From positions 30,552 through 94,551 of the forward strand of contig CAAFWO010000008.1 in assembly GCA_900766735.1 (NCBI GenBank): a stretch of DNA of 64,000 bases. Direction: 5' to 3'. The position numbers were made by a program, and so were the translations under genes. A model generated the notes under the pieces. The model did not search any database, was not told where the DNA came from, and saw nothing but the letters and a program-made list of their open reading frames with translations. Positions 43,115-55,700 of this stretch are shown here, piece by piece; the first letter of the stretch is position 1; every line of letters starts with the position of its first letter. Source of the stretch: Clostridia bacterium (lineage in GTDB: Bacteria; Bacillota; Clostridia; CAKSNL01; HGM11501).

Positions 43115-46100
43115 TTATGCAAGTATTTTTTCGATGAACCGTTTAATTACCGCCGCGTTTTCCGCGCGCGTCGCGTTATCGTGCGGTGCGAACGCGCCAT
43201 TTTCACGTCCTAAAATTATGCCTCGCGAGCTGCAGTAGGAAACCGCGCTCTTCGCCCAGTCTGAGATCTCTCCGCTGTCTAAAAAGCTCTTTTCCTCACC
43301 GGGTGCGATCTCATATCCCGAGAATTTTATGAACCGCTCGGTAAGCGCGCACATCTCTTCACGGGTGACCTCGTTATCCGGCCTTGCCGTTCCGTCGCCG
43401 AACCCAGCGATGATGCCGTTCTCGCTCGCCCAGCCGATCGCGTCATAATACCACGATCCTGCCGGAACATCCGTAAACGAGGGTGCGTTCTTCACCTCGG
43501 GCGAGCCCGAAAGCCTGTAGAGCACCGTCGTGAACATCGCGCGCGTCATAGTTCCGTCCGGGTCAAAGAGATTTTCACCCACACCCTTTAGTATATCACG
43601 TTCCGCCGCAAAGTCAATATAGCTCTCGCCCCAGTGGCCGGAAATATCAACAAACGTCTTTCTGTTCTGCCCGAAATAATATGTCGCGCTAACGGGTGCA
43701 ATGAATACCACATAACCGTCTGTCACGGCCGAAACAGGAACGAAGGTCTTATTTAAGTCAACGTCGCTGTAATAAGGAAGATAGTCGCTCGCGCTGACGC
43801 CTGCCGGGAGCTTTGCCCTGACCTTTTCGCCGGCCGAAGCGCGGAGAGAGGCCTTTTTATTCTCGCCGCCCGTGCCTGCGCCCGAGCCCGTGCCGCCGGT
43901 ATTTCCTCCCGTGATCGGGCTAAACGTCGCCTTGGCCGTGACATTTTCACGGGGCATATCAAAGCTTAATGTGTTACCGGATATAATCGCGTCAACTCCC
44001 GTGACCTCCCACTTTTCAAAGCGGTAGCCCTTATTCGCCGTCGCTGTGAGCGTTACCCTGTCGCCCGGTGCGAACTGCCCCGCGCCGGTGACCTTGCCGC
44101 CGACGGTTGACGAAACCGAAACCGTTCCCGTGAACCCGTTATTTTCCGCTCCGAAGCACGCGCTTGAGCTGTAGAACGCAGAATCCGTCGCCGCGAGGCG
44201 CGCCGTGATGATTCCCTGTGCGCCCTTTGATGCGGTAAATTCGCCGCCGTCCTTAAGCTCGGCCTCGCCCGAAACTGCCGTGAACGAAAAGTCCAGATCG
44301 TCATTATTTAACTTAATTATCGTTCCGTCGTTCATCACCGCGACAGCGCCTATCTTGCCGGACACAGCCTCGGTGCTCTTAATGTTTCCGCCGACGGTCG
44401 CTCCGTCAAACGTCAGCGCGATGCTCCTGATCTCGGATAACGCGCCGTTTGTTAAAGTGACTTTCCTGGTCTCGGAATTTCCGACGTCGTCCGAAACTCT
44501 GATCTCGAGCGTTTTTCTCATCTCTCCGTCCGGGTCGGGAATTTCAAGGTCTGCGGAAAATACGCCGGTCGACGGGTCAAACGAGCCCATCTCACTTACC
44601 GGAACGCCGTCAATTACCGTCACGTCATCGCACTTAACGGTGAATATCGCCTCAGAATCCGTCACGCCGGAAAATTCGATTGCGCCGTCTTTATACATCG
44701 CGCCGTTTACCGGGCTCTTTGCCAAAAGCCTGGGGCTTAATGTGTCCACCGTGAACACATAGGTCGCGATAAATCCGTCGCCCTCCAAGTCCTTTCCTTT
44801 GACTGTCAGGCTGTGCTTGCCCTCGGTGATTTCAGAAAGCGCGATCTTCACGCTGTCCGAATTTATAAACTCCGTCTCCCCGCCCGAGTCAAGGCGCCAT
44901 GTGCCGGAGGCTTTTTCGCTGATCGCGGCCGTGAATGTGACATCATTTTCCGTGAATACCAAAGTCTCGGAAAGCGACCTGCCGGACTCTGTTATGACCT
45001 CTTCGGTTCTTATCTTTTTCTCTTTGTCTGCCGTTATGTCGACTGTCGGCGTCGTCATCTCGGGAAGGAAGAGCTTTTCCGATAAAACCTCTTTTCCGTA
45101 AACGGCCGAGCCGTCCGCTTCGTTATAGGGCGTGACGCCGATGTAATAGCTCCTGCCGCCGGAAAGGCCTGCCGTTACCTCCGAGCCGTCCTCCGCCGCC
45201 GCGCTGTATGAACCGCCGACGGTGATAAGATTGCCGTCCTCTTTCTTAAAGTCCATATCGGAAAGCTCGGTCAGGGTCATATCCTCGTTATACACCGTGA
45301 CCTTATAGCCCGTAACGGGCGCATCGCCAAGCTTCAAGGCAAACATCAAGTTTCCTGCCGGCGCGGCGGAGAGGATTGTTGCCGCGTCGGGTGTGTTTTT
45401 ATTTTCAACGTGTATCTTCGTTTTGGAAACGGCCGCGCCGTTTACCACATCCTCCCGGCTGTATACCGCGCGGATATAGTAGTCGCCTGTCGGAATCTCT
45501 GAGGGGAGCTTCGCCGTCAGAGTGCCGAGGTCGATCTTGTTATAGTCATCCGTCACCGCTACCGGGTAGCCCACGTCGTCCGCGTCCTCGGTTAAGTAGA
45601 AGCTCAGGCTGTCAAGGTCGAATAAATATTTGCCGTCATAGTCTATTTTTATCTCCAATCCCGTGATCTTGCCCGAAACATCGGTAACCTCGGGCGGCAT
45701 ATAGACGTTATATAAAACTATGTCCGCCCCGGCCGGAGTTACGGCATGCCATGTCATATCATACTTTGCCTTATCCGTCACCGTGAAGGCATAGGTTGCC
45801 TTGCCGGAAGACTCTGAAAATGTCAGGTTCGCGTTCGCCTTATCAATATTATCGCCCGAATAGAGTAAAAGTCCGTAATCGTTCGCGCCGGCCGTGCTTT
45901 CGACGGTGATAAGTGCCGCCTTGGCCTTCGCGTCCTCCTCACTTTCAGCATCAAACTCGATCTGAACGATCGCCGCCTCTGAGGAGGGCGAATACATACC
46001 CATATTTATTTCGTGGTTCTTTTTCTCTGCGTCCGACTTAACACTCGCGCCGGTGGAAAGAAGCGTCAGCGAGCCCTCCGACTCAAGGTTTGTCGCCATT

Positions 46101-49100
46101 ATGCCTGTGTTCGTGCCGACGCGCGCGTAAAGCGTTCTGCCGCGCTCCGAATCGTAATATACCGGCACATCGTCATATCCCAAAAGCTCGGGATAGGTCG
46201 GCTCGGTCTTTGTTCCGCTTCCGAAGTCGACGCTTCCCTCGCCCCAGTAATAGGTGACGCCGAGCTTAATGAAGAGCACCTCAAGTGCGCCCCATACCTT
46301 TTCGGAGTTTATGCCCAGGTCGACCGACGCGACCGTCATTCCGCCGACTATCGGAACAGACCCGGGAACCGCCACCTTTGCGCGTGCGAACATCTCAAAG
46401 AATACGTCGTTATAGTCGGGGCTCACCAAGACGATGTAGCCGCCGCCGTAGATGACGCCTTCAAAAAGGTTGACCACAATGTTCGCCCTTAAGTCAAGGC
46501 CGGGGTACCACTCTGCCGAAAGCCCCATTTTGTTGATGACCGTGAGCGCCGGAATGTCCATCACCGTTATATCCTCGGCATTTAAGCTGATTCCGGTGAG
46601 GCCGACCGCCAGTGTCGCCTTTTTGCACGAGAGCACCTGAACGATGCTGAAGCTCGTCGAAAGCAGAAGCTTTAACGGGGGCACTCCCTGCGATAAAAAT
46701 ATCGTGTCATAAAGGTTCTTGACTCCGCCGCCCGCGCCCGTGATCCAGACAACGCCGAATCCGTCGATATTAATTCCGGGCTTAAAGCCGCCGACAAACA
46801 CATAAAGCTCGTCGGGAACAGGAATGTCGTCGTGGCTCTTGAACGATACCTTCGCTTCAAGCGTAAAGGTCGCGAGCTCCACCTCGCCCGAAACGCCGAA
46901 CGACCAGTCGTTTATCGTGTTGACCTCGATCTCGCCCTGAATCGACGGAAGTGAGCTTACGAAGTTTTTAAGCCCGACATTCACCTTGAAATGAACGCCG
47001 ACGAAGCCCTCGCCGCATCCGAAAAGCACATCGGGCACCATGACGGAGGCGTTGACCTTTTTTGAACCGTCGTCAAACTCGGTGTGCTCGTCGATCTTTG
47101 AAAAATCGCGGAGCTGATTTATCCGTCCTGCGTTATATGTGTACTGATAGAGGCTCCGATCCTCACGGTAGTACTGCCAGATGTCCTTCGCCTTCGACCA
47201 GTAGGTGTCGCGCTTTGTCCCCTCCGCATTCGGATCGCCGGCCGCGCCGGTGAACGAAAGGTCAAGCGATGCCGAGAAGGAAACGACGCCGCAGTTTTTC
47301 GTCTCTTTTATCCTCTTTATCTGGTCGCCGATCTTTTCTGTCTTCTCGACCTCGACCTTCATCGTGCCCATCTGGCCGTATGCAAGCTTAAAGACCATAC
47401 CGGCCAGCGTCTGCCCGATTCCGGCCGCCGAGTTCCAGATGAGGCTTATCGTGCCGTCCGTGAAATTCTCTTCGTCCACCCTTGCGCCGTTCTCGTCATA
47501 CGGGATAAGGCTCACAGGCTCTCCCTGCTCTATCTTTGTGAAGATCGCCTTTCCTTTATATACGCCCGTGCGCGCGTCGCTCGTGTAAAGCTCGCCGTCA
47601 AACTCCGTGCAGATGGCTGATGAGCCGAACTTTGCCGCGTCAAGATAGTTTTCGTAATACACGCTGACAGTGCCGCCCTCAAAGTCCAGGCAGTCGTTCA
47701 CCGTGACGCGGTTGTCGACGCTGTAGGCCCTCGTTTCGGAATCTAACGTCTTTTTGCTGACAGCGGTGTAGTATGTCCCGATCTCCTCGCCCGTACCGGT
47801 GTTCACCTTTTTCATCTTGGTAAATTCGCCGCGGAAGGTCAAGAGAATCTCTTTATAACTGCCCGAGTCCTTATAGGCCTCAAAGTCGCGCTCTGTCTTA
47901 AATGTCAGAATCTCATAGGTGTTTTTGCCAGTCTCGACGACCGACAAAATGCCGTAGCTGTCGTTTTTATATTTAAGTTCATCAGAAACCGTGAACCGCA
48001 TATTTTTCGAGGTGACCTTTTTGCCGTCCCTGCCGACGATACCGGCCGAGACCGCCGCATCCGTCCACTCAAAAACGATCCGCCAGTCGCCGAGACCCGA
48101 TATGTCCTCATTGTCCGTTATGGCGATGTCCATCACGCCGTCCTTTATGGAGATGTTTCCGTGCGGGATCGCAATCTTTTTCCCGTGCGCGTCCGACTCG
48201 GCAAAGATGTTCCAGTTTGCCGCATCGTCCAGCATTGCGGAATTTGTCACCGCCGCATAAAGGTGCCTCGTTCCTGATGAATAGATGATCTTGGGGCTAA
48301 CGGACGGGAATGTCACCTTTGGAAGGTTGCCGTCGTTTCCCGGAAGGAGGACATAGACTCTCTTTTCGCCGAGCCTTCCCTCCTCTGTTATCTGCCCGTT
48401 AGACTTTGAAACGTCGTAAACGCCGACCGTGATGCGCTCATACGCCGCGTCGGCAACGCTTTTTGCCTTAAAGTAGAGCGTTTTTGACACTGTGTCGCCG
48501 ACCTTAACATCGGTATATGGCACGGTCATAGCTTCAGCCGTATCAAAGTCAAAGCCGGGCAAGGCCGCTCCCCCGTCGCCGAGGGGCATTAAATTTTCCG
48601 TGCTTCTTACGGCCAACACTATGTTATTCAGATCTTTCGCCCCGTCGGACTTATAGTTTGTGAAGTTCACGCCGAGCGTGAAGTCCGCCTCGCCTTCTCC
48701 TGTAAGCCTTTCATAGTCCGACCTGTCGGGTGTAAGATTCAGCATAACGGGCGCCGTCACATCGATCGCGACGGACTCGGAATTTGAGACCTTGCTGTGC
48801 GAATAAACGCCGTAGTAGGTCGTAAGAGAGCCGCTTTTGCCCGGGCCGACCTTTCCCATGTCAAAATACATCGCATAGGCCGAGTCGCTCGTCAGATATT
48901 CGTTTCTCGTGCTTATGAAGCTGACAGTTTCGTCCGCATCAAACTCAAATAACGACGCGGCAAGGTTGTTCCAGTGCGCAAACGCCGCCTTATAGGGAAT
49001 CGTCGCGTTCACCGAATATGCCTCGACCGACGGGTCGGTAAGAGAGTCCGATGCATAAAAGCTCTGGAGCGAAAGGCCGCCATATGAATCCACCACGCGC

Positions 49101-49687
49101 TCGGAGCTTACGGCCGTGACATTTGAGTTTTCGTCCGAAAGCATATAATAGCCAAAGTCGCTGTTTCCGAGATACGTGTCTAAAAGCACTCTTGCCCGGA
49201 TCTTTTTCTCTTCGCCGTTATTCTCCGCGAAAAGTGAGAGTGAGACCATTCCGTGCTCGTTTGACGCGTCGGCCGCGAGAGAGATGACCTGTGTAAAGCG
49301 GATATTATTCACCGCCCACTCGGCTTTTATCTCGCCGTTTTCCTTGGCCTGCGTTACCTTTAAGGGCTCCGACGTGTCGTATTTTCCGCCGAAGAGATAT
49401 TCCTTTGCCTCGCTCCCCTCGCCGATCTTGAGCGAGATGAACGATGTGTCATACTCCCCGTCGTGATACAAAAGCTTTTTGTTGTTGTCCGATTTTTTGA
49501 GCCTGTCGCCCTCCGCCGAGGAAACGGAAAAGCCGCCGTTCTCCTCCGAAACATATACCCTTATATAGCCGTTGTCGATCGTTTTGACGCCGGAAAGGGA
49601 TTCGGCAAAGCTATTTATCGCCGATGCCGGAACTATTGTCAAAAACAAGGATAAACATATGATCCATGCTAAAATTCGTTTTTTCAT
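43115..49687 (-). CDS. Giant SLH-anchored surface protein (2,190 aa)
   Basis: Residues 1-29 are a signal peptide (KRILAWIICLSLFLTIVPAS). The long middle part is beta-rich and not assigned to a known enzyme fold; a segment of about residues 780-1180 has glycine-rich aliphatic strands (GVSGEVELATF, ITGAGGGVKNL) suggesting a large beta-sheet or solenoid. Fibronectin/Ig-like modules follow, then a Gly-rich InlB-type repeat (GKVTGAGQFAPGDRVTL, YRFEKWEV), a Gly/Thr linker, and three SLH repeats from about residue 2010 (FVDISGHWGESYIDFA; FTDVPAGSWYYDAIGWA; FLDSGEISDWAKSAV). The SLH repeats tie it to cell-wall polymer. It begins 20 bases after the 2,490-aa gene with its own GGGAG site. Confidence 0.9.
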   Translation of the reverse strand: MKKRILAWIICLSLFLTIVPASAINSFAESLSGVKTIDNGYIRVYVSEENGGFSVSSAEGDRLKKSDNNKKLLYHDGEYDTSFISLKIGEGSEAKEYLFGGKYDTSEPLKVTQAKENGEIKAEWAVNNIRFTQVISLAADASNEHGMVSLSLFAENNGEEKKIRARVLLDTYLGNSDFGYYMLSDENSNVTAVSSERVVDSYGGLSLQSFYASDSLTDPSVEAYSVNATIPYKAAFAHWNNLAASLFEFDADETVSFISTRNEYLTSDSAYAMYFDMGKVGPGKSGSLTTYYGVYSHSKVSNSESVAIDVTAPVMLNLTPDRSDYERLTGEGEADFTLGVNFTNYKSDGAKDLNNIVLAVRSTENLMPLGDGGAALPGFDFDTAEAMTVPYTDVKVGDTVSKTLYFKAKSVADAAYERITVGVYDVSKSNGQITEEGRLGEKRVYVLLPGNDGNLPKVTFPSVSPKIIYSSGTRHLYAAVTNSAMLDDAANWNIFAESDAHGKKIAIPHGNISIKDGVMDIAITDNEDISGLGDWRIVFEWTDAAVSAGIVGRDGKKVTSKNMRFTVSDELKYKNDSYGILSVVETGKNTYEILTFKTERDFEAYKDSGSYKEILLTFRGEFTKMKKVNTGTGEEIGTYYTAVSKKTLDSETRAYSVDNRVTVNDCLDFEGGTVSVYYENYLDAAKFGSSAICTEFDGELYTSDARTGVYKGKAIFTKIEQGEPVSLIPYDENGARVDEENFTDGTISLIWNSAAGIGQTLAGMVFKLAYGQMGTMKVEVEKTEKIGDQIKRIKETKNCGVVSFSASLDLSFTGAAGDPNAEGTKRDTYWSKAKDIWQYYREDRSLYQYTYNAGRINQLRDFSKIDEHTEFDDGSKKVNASVMVPDVLFGCGEGFVGVHFKVNVGLKNFVSSLPSIQGEIEVNTINDWSFGVSGEVELATFTLEAKVSFKSHDDIPVPDELYVFVGGFKPGINIDGFGVVWITGAGGGVKNLYDTIFLSQGVPPLKLLLSTSFSIVQVLSCKKATLAVGLTGISLNAEDITVMDIPALTVINKMGLSAEWYPGLDLRANIVVNLFEGVIYGGGYIVLVSPDYNDVFFEMFARAKVAVPGSVPIVGGMTVASVDLGINSEKVWGALEVLFIKLGVTYYWGEGSVDFGSGTKTEPTYPELLGYDDVPVYYDSERGRTLYARVGTNTGIMATNLESEGSLTLLSTGASVKSDAEKKNHEINMGMYSPSSEAAIVQIEFDAESEEDAKAKAALITVESTAGANDYGLLLYSGDNIDKANANLTFSESSGKATYAFTVTDKAKYDMTWHAVTPAGADIVLYNVYMPPEVTDVSGKITGLEIKIDYDGKYLFDLDSLSFYLTEDADDVGYPVAVTDDYNKIDLGTLTAKLPSEIPTGDYYIRAVYSREDVVNGAAVSKTKIHVENKNTPDAATILSAAPAGNLMFALKLGDAPVTGYKVTVYNEDMTLTELSDMDFKKEDGNLITVGGSYSAAAEDGSEVTAGLSGGRSYYIGVTPYNEADGSAVYGKEVLSEKLFLPEMTTPTVDITADKEKKIRTEEVITESGRSLSETLVFTENDVTFTAAISEKASGTWRLDSGGETEFINSDSVKIALSEITEGKHSLTVKGKDLEGDGFIATYVFTVDTLSPRLLAKSPVNGAMYKDGAIEFSGVTDSEAIFTVKCDDVTVIDGVPVSEMGSFDPSTGVFSADLEIPDPDGEMRKTLEIRVSDDVGNSETRKVTLTNGALSEIRSIALTFDGATVGGNIKSTEAVSGKIGAVAVMNDGTIIKLNNDDLDFSFTAVSGEAELKDGGEFTASKGAQGIITARLAATDSAFYSSSACFGAENNGFTGTVSVSSTVGGKVTGAGQFAPGDRVTLTATANKGYRFEKWEVTGVDAIISGNTLSFDMPRENVTAKATFSPITGGNTGGTGSGAGTGGENKKASLRASAGEKVRAKLPAGVSASDYLPYYSDVDLNKTFVPVSAVTDGYVVFIAPVSATYYFGQNRKTFVDISGHWGESYIDFAAERDILKGVGENLFDPDGTMTRAMFTTVLYRLSGSPEVKNAPSFTDVPAGSWYYDAIGWASENGIIAGFGDGTARPDNEVTREEMCALTERFIKFSGYEIAPGEEKSFLDSGEISDWAKSAVSYCSSRGIILGRENGAFAPHDNATRAENAAVIKRFIEKILA

Positions 49688-49707
49688 ATTATTTTACTCC
49701 CTTTCCG

Positions 49708-52700
49708 TCAGTTTTGGGCATAGAGCCTTAAGAGCACCGTCTGTCTGCTCTGTGTCGTCACCAAAACGGTGTAATATCCGGGCGACTCTATCGTGCATTC
49801 GCCGTTTTCAAATTTAACTGTGGACTCTTTTAAGTATTTCATCTGCCCCTTGCTCTTTAATCCGCGCCTTATCTTGACCGTGTAGGGCTCACCGTCCTTT
49901 AAGCCGGAGACGCTTAACGTCACCTTGCCGGTCTTTATCTCCTTCGTGCTGTCCGGAAGCACCGCCTCGCCGTTTACCTTAAGGTAAAGCGTGCCGCTTC
50001 CCAGAATGCGGATAAACCTCGGAACGGTGATGCTGTTTCCTGCCTCGTCCGTCACGGTGTAGTAGGCCTTATATGCGCCGGCCGCGGCGGTGTCGATTTC
50101 AGATGTGTCGATGCTCACTTTCGGCCACGAGTCTTTTTCCACATTGTCCCACGCGGTGTAGCCGGTATTAAGAAGCGCCTTTAATTCCTCTTCGGTCATG
50201 CCGGCAAAGCCGTAGACAGTCGAAGAATCAAAGCTTATCATCGGAAGCGTTCTGTCAATGCAGTTGACGGTGACAGTATATTCAGACCTGTTTCCCGCGC
50301 CGTCGACAGCCAAAAGAACGTGCGTGCCGTTTTCGCTGAACTCGATTTTTTTATCAACGTCCTTTTTTAAGCTAACGGTCTTATCCTCGGCATAGAGCGT
50401 GCAGTCCTCGTCGCTCCGGACGGTGATAAAGACGTTTTCCGCCGTCGGCTTTATAAGATCGGGGTTGCCGTCGGGATATATCAGCGTAAGAACCGGCGCT
50501 TTTTTGTCAAGCCCCGAGACTTGCACCTTGTATCGCCCGATGTTTCCGGCGTTGTCGGTGAAGATGAGCTCTTCCTCGGTGTCCTCATAATAGTTTAATT
50601 TAAGCGGTTCGCCCGGGCTGTAGAGAGCCCTTGTTCCGTCCGGGTTTTTCGCGCCTTTATTCATAAAGCGAACCTCTTCGTCGGGCGTCACCGTCACGCA
50701 GTAGCCGTATGGCGCGCCTGAGCCCGTTCTTACCAGCGGCTCATAATCGCACGAAACCGACGGGCTCTTTTTGTCGATAACATTCCCGACTGCGGCAAGG
50801 TAAGTTTCCGCCGTCTGCCCGTTCTGTGCTGTTACTCTGATACTAATATTTCCGTCATAGTTATCCTCATATGTGACTGTGATAAGGTCGGGCGCGGCTT
50901 TGACCGTCACATATCCGCCGGAGACGAGCCAATAGCTCACCCCGTCCGGCGCGATCACGGTCTTTCTGCCATCCGCAGTCCCGATAACAGCGTTTATGAT
51001 GGGAGATGAGACCTTAACGTGCGCCGTAATGTTTGAGTTTGTCGGCCCCTCCGTATGCATCGCGTCGTCAAACTTCGTCTCCCCGTCCTCATAATATGTG
51101 TATGAGGGCGACCACGATGTCGAAAGTGTGGGCGGCTCTGTGTCAATATCCGTCACATAAATGTCGCCCGAGGCGTAGTTTCCGGCTTCGTCGTGGAAAG
51201 TGAAGTGAACCGATGTATTGCTGTTAAATGGGACTTTGTACCACGTCTCGCCGTTTCTGTCCTCTGTTAAGAGGCCGGAAGGGGTCTCAAGCTTCACGCT
51301 GTGACCCGCGCCCGTGAGCTCGTTTCCTTCGTCGTCCACATCGTAAAGCCTGATATAGCCCTCGCGCGTGTACATTCCGTTTTTCACGATCTCGGTCTTC
51401 GCGCGCGGTACGATGTTATCGATATAGGAAAGCATCTCCTCTGTAACGGTAAATTCCGTTGCGTTTCCGGCCTCGTCCGTCACGGTGACGGTGAAGTCCT
51501 CCGGCAATGAAATGTTTATGCTGTTGCCCGAAAGCACGGCGTTATCAGAGCCAGTCACCTTAATTTCATAGGGCGACTCGTCCTTAACGGTGAGCTTTAA
51601 GCTGTAGCCCTGAACCGTGCCGACCGCGTCAAAGCTTTCTTTCATCAATGCGGCAGATGATGAGGCGTTAAACGCGTCCTCCTTTGAGTACTTTTCAAAA
51701 CGCTTTGCATATATATCGACATAAACTATCGGCGCCTCCCTGTCAACCGGGGGAAGCTTGGGCTCTGTTAAGACAAGCCCTTCGGGGAGCGGTGCGTCCG
51801 CACTGTCCTCGTTTCCGAAATCATCGATATATCTAAATGTATAAATCTTTTCTTCTGAGGTGTAAATATGTGTCCCGTCGTTTAACGGTGTGACATGGCG
51901 GCTTGTTTTATAGTACGCCGTCACCCTGCCGTTTGTCTCGAAAGTGCCGCCGTGGTACTTTTCGATATAGTCAGAAAGCTCCGCATAGCCAAACTCGCGG
52001 CCCAGCGACTCAACATAGTATTTAACATTTGCAATGGGTGCGCCGTCGATGATATTGTCGACATAAACCTTTATGCTTACAGAGTCTCTTCCGATATAGC
52101 CCGATGAGTTTGTTCTGTAGACCTTGACCCACTGATTTTTAGTGACCTTGACGGTCTTTTCAGCTGTCGGCTCTGTCGCGCTTCCCTCAACGGGAGTCAT
52201 CGCCATCTCGCCGTCATCATAGCGCTCCTTGAAGATGACCTTGCCGTCCCCGTGCGCTTTGGCGGAAACCAGAACGTGCTCGGTCGTGTTTTCTTCGGGC
52301 GAAAGCTCAATGTGAATGCCGTAGTCCGTGCCGTTATATATGAATGTGTCGGCAAGGTTGATCGTCTCGGTTCTTAATTTTCCGAAAACATCATAATAGC
52401 TTATCTCGTGCTCGCCGTTCTCCGTCACGGGGAAGGAGTTTATCCATTCGGACTTAAAATAGCTTCCCGAATCGTCTTTATTTTTCCATACGAAGGATTC
52501 AGCGGGCCTTACGGGCTGATTGAAAACTATATTAAGCCGTCCGGGTTCATAGGTGACCTCTTTTACCGCAATTTTGCCCGTAGTCTCGGAAGACGATAAG
52601 GAGGCAGTGCCCGAAAGCTTCAGCGCATCCTCTGCCGTGACTGTGGCCGTCACGGCCGTCTTTTCACCCGCAGTGTCCGGCAAAACGCCGTATATCACCG

Positions 52701-55700
52701 TGTCTAAATATATGAAGCTGTAGAACTTATCCAACGCAAGAACGTCCGCTCCCAGGTTCGCGCTGACCTTGTATATGCCCGTCGGGCTGGGCGAATCCGC
52801 CTCCCAATCATATCTTCCCCAGTCCTTTTCAAAGGTGAAGGTGAACTTATCGGAATCGAGCAGCTTTGCGTAGTCGCCCGTGAACTGCACGGTGATCTTT
52901 CTGTCGCCCTCATTCTGGCGCTTTTCGTTTATCATTGTTCTGAAGCGTATCTCAAACTTGCCGTCCGAATCCGTCACGATCTCGGGCTCGGGTGAGAACC
53001 ACGGCGCGTCGACAGCGTCAAGCGCCGCCTTATACACCGTGCCGTATTTATTCACGGTCATAATTATGTAGTCCGCACCGTCAGCGGCTAAGGGAATGCG
53101 ATATGTTCCGTCCGATGCCGGTATCATCTCCTCGGCCGCGCGGAAGGTCGAGACATTTTCCGTTCTTGAGCTCGTGAGCGAGTAGGCATATACCTTTGCA
53201 CCCTCTAAGTCCGCTCCGGCCTCGGGCGTGAAGATGAGGCTTCCGGGCTCTTTGGATATTTCGCCCCTGATATAGCCCTCGTCGGGATATATGTTATAGT
53301 ACTTTGTCTCGCTCTCTTTTCCGTTTGCATAGACCTTTTTAACGCCGACCGTGTTCACGCGATTTGCCAAAAGGTAAAGATTATCGTTGCCGTCGGCCAA
53401 CTCATCGCCTGGGTTTATGATGCAAAAGCCCTTTAAGCCGTTCTCCATTCCTTTAGAACCGTATTTATTTACGACCTTGGACTCGTCTGTTCCATAGACG
53501 TTTAACTCCATCACTCTGCCCGAAAGCGACTCGTCCGTGTTCCACATTACAACTGAATACTGCCCGGAATATGAGGATGCGTCCATATTCTTGTTTAAGT
53601 AGCGGCCGACCGTCTCCCCCGGTGTCGAGACTGTCAGCGTGTACAGATCTGAGTGGTATGCGTTTTTGTCAAACTGGCCGTACGACGGAAGATAGATCGT
53701 GCCCGACCCCGTCACGCGCTCGGACTGACCGATGCCGAGGTTTGAAAGCTCCACATGGCGAACAGACGACGCCGGCGTGTAGAGTATTGACGAAAGCGAG
53801 AAATTGTTGTCAGGCTCTGTCGCGTCGATAAACACGTCATACCCGAGCGAGATCTCGGTTCCGTTCCCTGCTCTGCACGCTAAGAAAAGCGAAATATCAT
53901 ACATTCCGGTCGGGAATTTGTGCTCCGGGATCTTAATGCTCATCTTAAGCTGTTCGCCGTCGCGGCTTGTTGCCGCGCCCGAAAGCTTCACCCTAAGCTC
54001 CTCCGCGCCCGAATTTACATTTTTTATTATAATGAAGCTGTCCTCGATTTTTAAGTTATCATAGTTCCAGCCGAATTTATCCTTTCCGATAACGGCGTTA
54101 AACGTCACTCCCGAAATGTCGGATACCGTTTTTTCGTCGGCGACCGTCACGGGGAAGCTTCCCTTTTTCGCCGCGATGTTCTCATCGGTTGTGAGCGTCA
54201 CATTATCAAAGGATTCCGACTCGCCGACCACGCGAAGCATAAAGCTCTGCTTTGAAACGGAGTATTCGCTGTTTCCGGCGCTGACCGGCGCGTATCTGTC
54301 CACGCTCGGGGTGCCCGTGCCGTCCGGATAGCGGACGAAAGCCGCCTTTTTGCCGGAAAGAACGGTGATCTCAAGCTCACCCGAATATTTTCCTTTTACT
54401 ATATCGCGCCACCAGCCCTGAATATAGCCGTTCGTGGAGTAATATGCGGCGTTGGGGCTCGTTCCGCCGTCGCTCTCCACTGTGTCAAACGAGTATATGC
54501 CGTTATTTTCTTCAAACGTCATGTGATACCAGTGGTTGCCCATCGTGGTGCTGTAGCCGAAAATATTCACGCCGTCCAGGCTGTCCGTCGTCGTCAGTGC
54601 GATGACGGCGCAGTGATTTTCCTCTCCGCCGACAAATTCGGGCGGGATCACGGTCATCAAAAGTATCTCGTCTTCATATTCGATGCCGTTAAGATAGAGC
54701 TCTGTCTTTTTTTCGATCGATTCTTTATAGGAAAGCTCATATTTCGCCTCCGAAAGGTCATAGGTCACCGTGCCGAGCGAGGTCACAGTTTCGTTTCCCT
54801 TACTGTCCTTCGCGCGCACGAAAAGCTCTTTTGAAAACTTTGTCTTGTCGCTGACATTCGCGAAAGCCTTGTAGCCTCCGGCCGCGTTTGACCAGGTCGC
54901 CTTATTGTCCCACGAATATTCGACCGACGAAACGCCGCTTCTGTCCGTAACCTCCAGATTGACGGTTATCTCGCCGCCGGATGCGGTGAGCGACCTTTCA
55001 ACCTCGCCGAGCGTAATTACCGGGCCCACTCCGTCCACAAACCAGTCGATCACAAAGGGGGTTTCCGCCGTGTCGTCCGGCAGGATATAACTCTTTTCGT
55101 TTCCGGCACAGTCCTTCGCCGTCACTTCAATGGTGCAGTCAGAAAGGTCTTCATACTCCTCGCCGCTCTTTGTGCGGATGTGTATCGCGTTTTTATCGTG
55201 CTGGATAAATTTCACCGTGTCGCCCGTCGTCGCCTCGATCCATTTTTCCGGCGTGTCTGACGCTTTGGTGAGCGCGGCGTATTCATATTTATAAGCCTTC
55301 CCGTCGCCCCCGTTATTTAGCTTGAAGCTGCCGTAGATACCCTCCGCTCCGGAGGCGGAATCTGCGATCTCGAAGCTGTAGGCAAAGCCATCGCCTTTTT
55401 TGGTGAAGCCTTTGTCTGTCACTTCTGCGCCCTCGTTATCTATCAAAAAGCTGTTGCTCGACGCAAAGGGCGATACCTCGGTCTCGGAATATGTGTTTCC
55501 GGCAAGGTCTGACACGGGCGACTCAAATTCAAGGGATCTGATCTTGATAGTTCCGCCGTCGTCCGTTTCAAGGTTATGATGAATCGGGATCGTCGGCATC
55601 AAAAATGCCGTCACGCTCTCCTTTTCTCCGTCCGCCTCCGTGTTCCACGCGTGTGAAGAGGTCAGAGCAAGATAGTTTTTGCCGTTTATCTTCTTTGTCG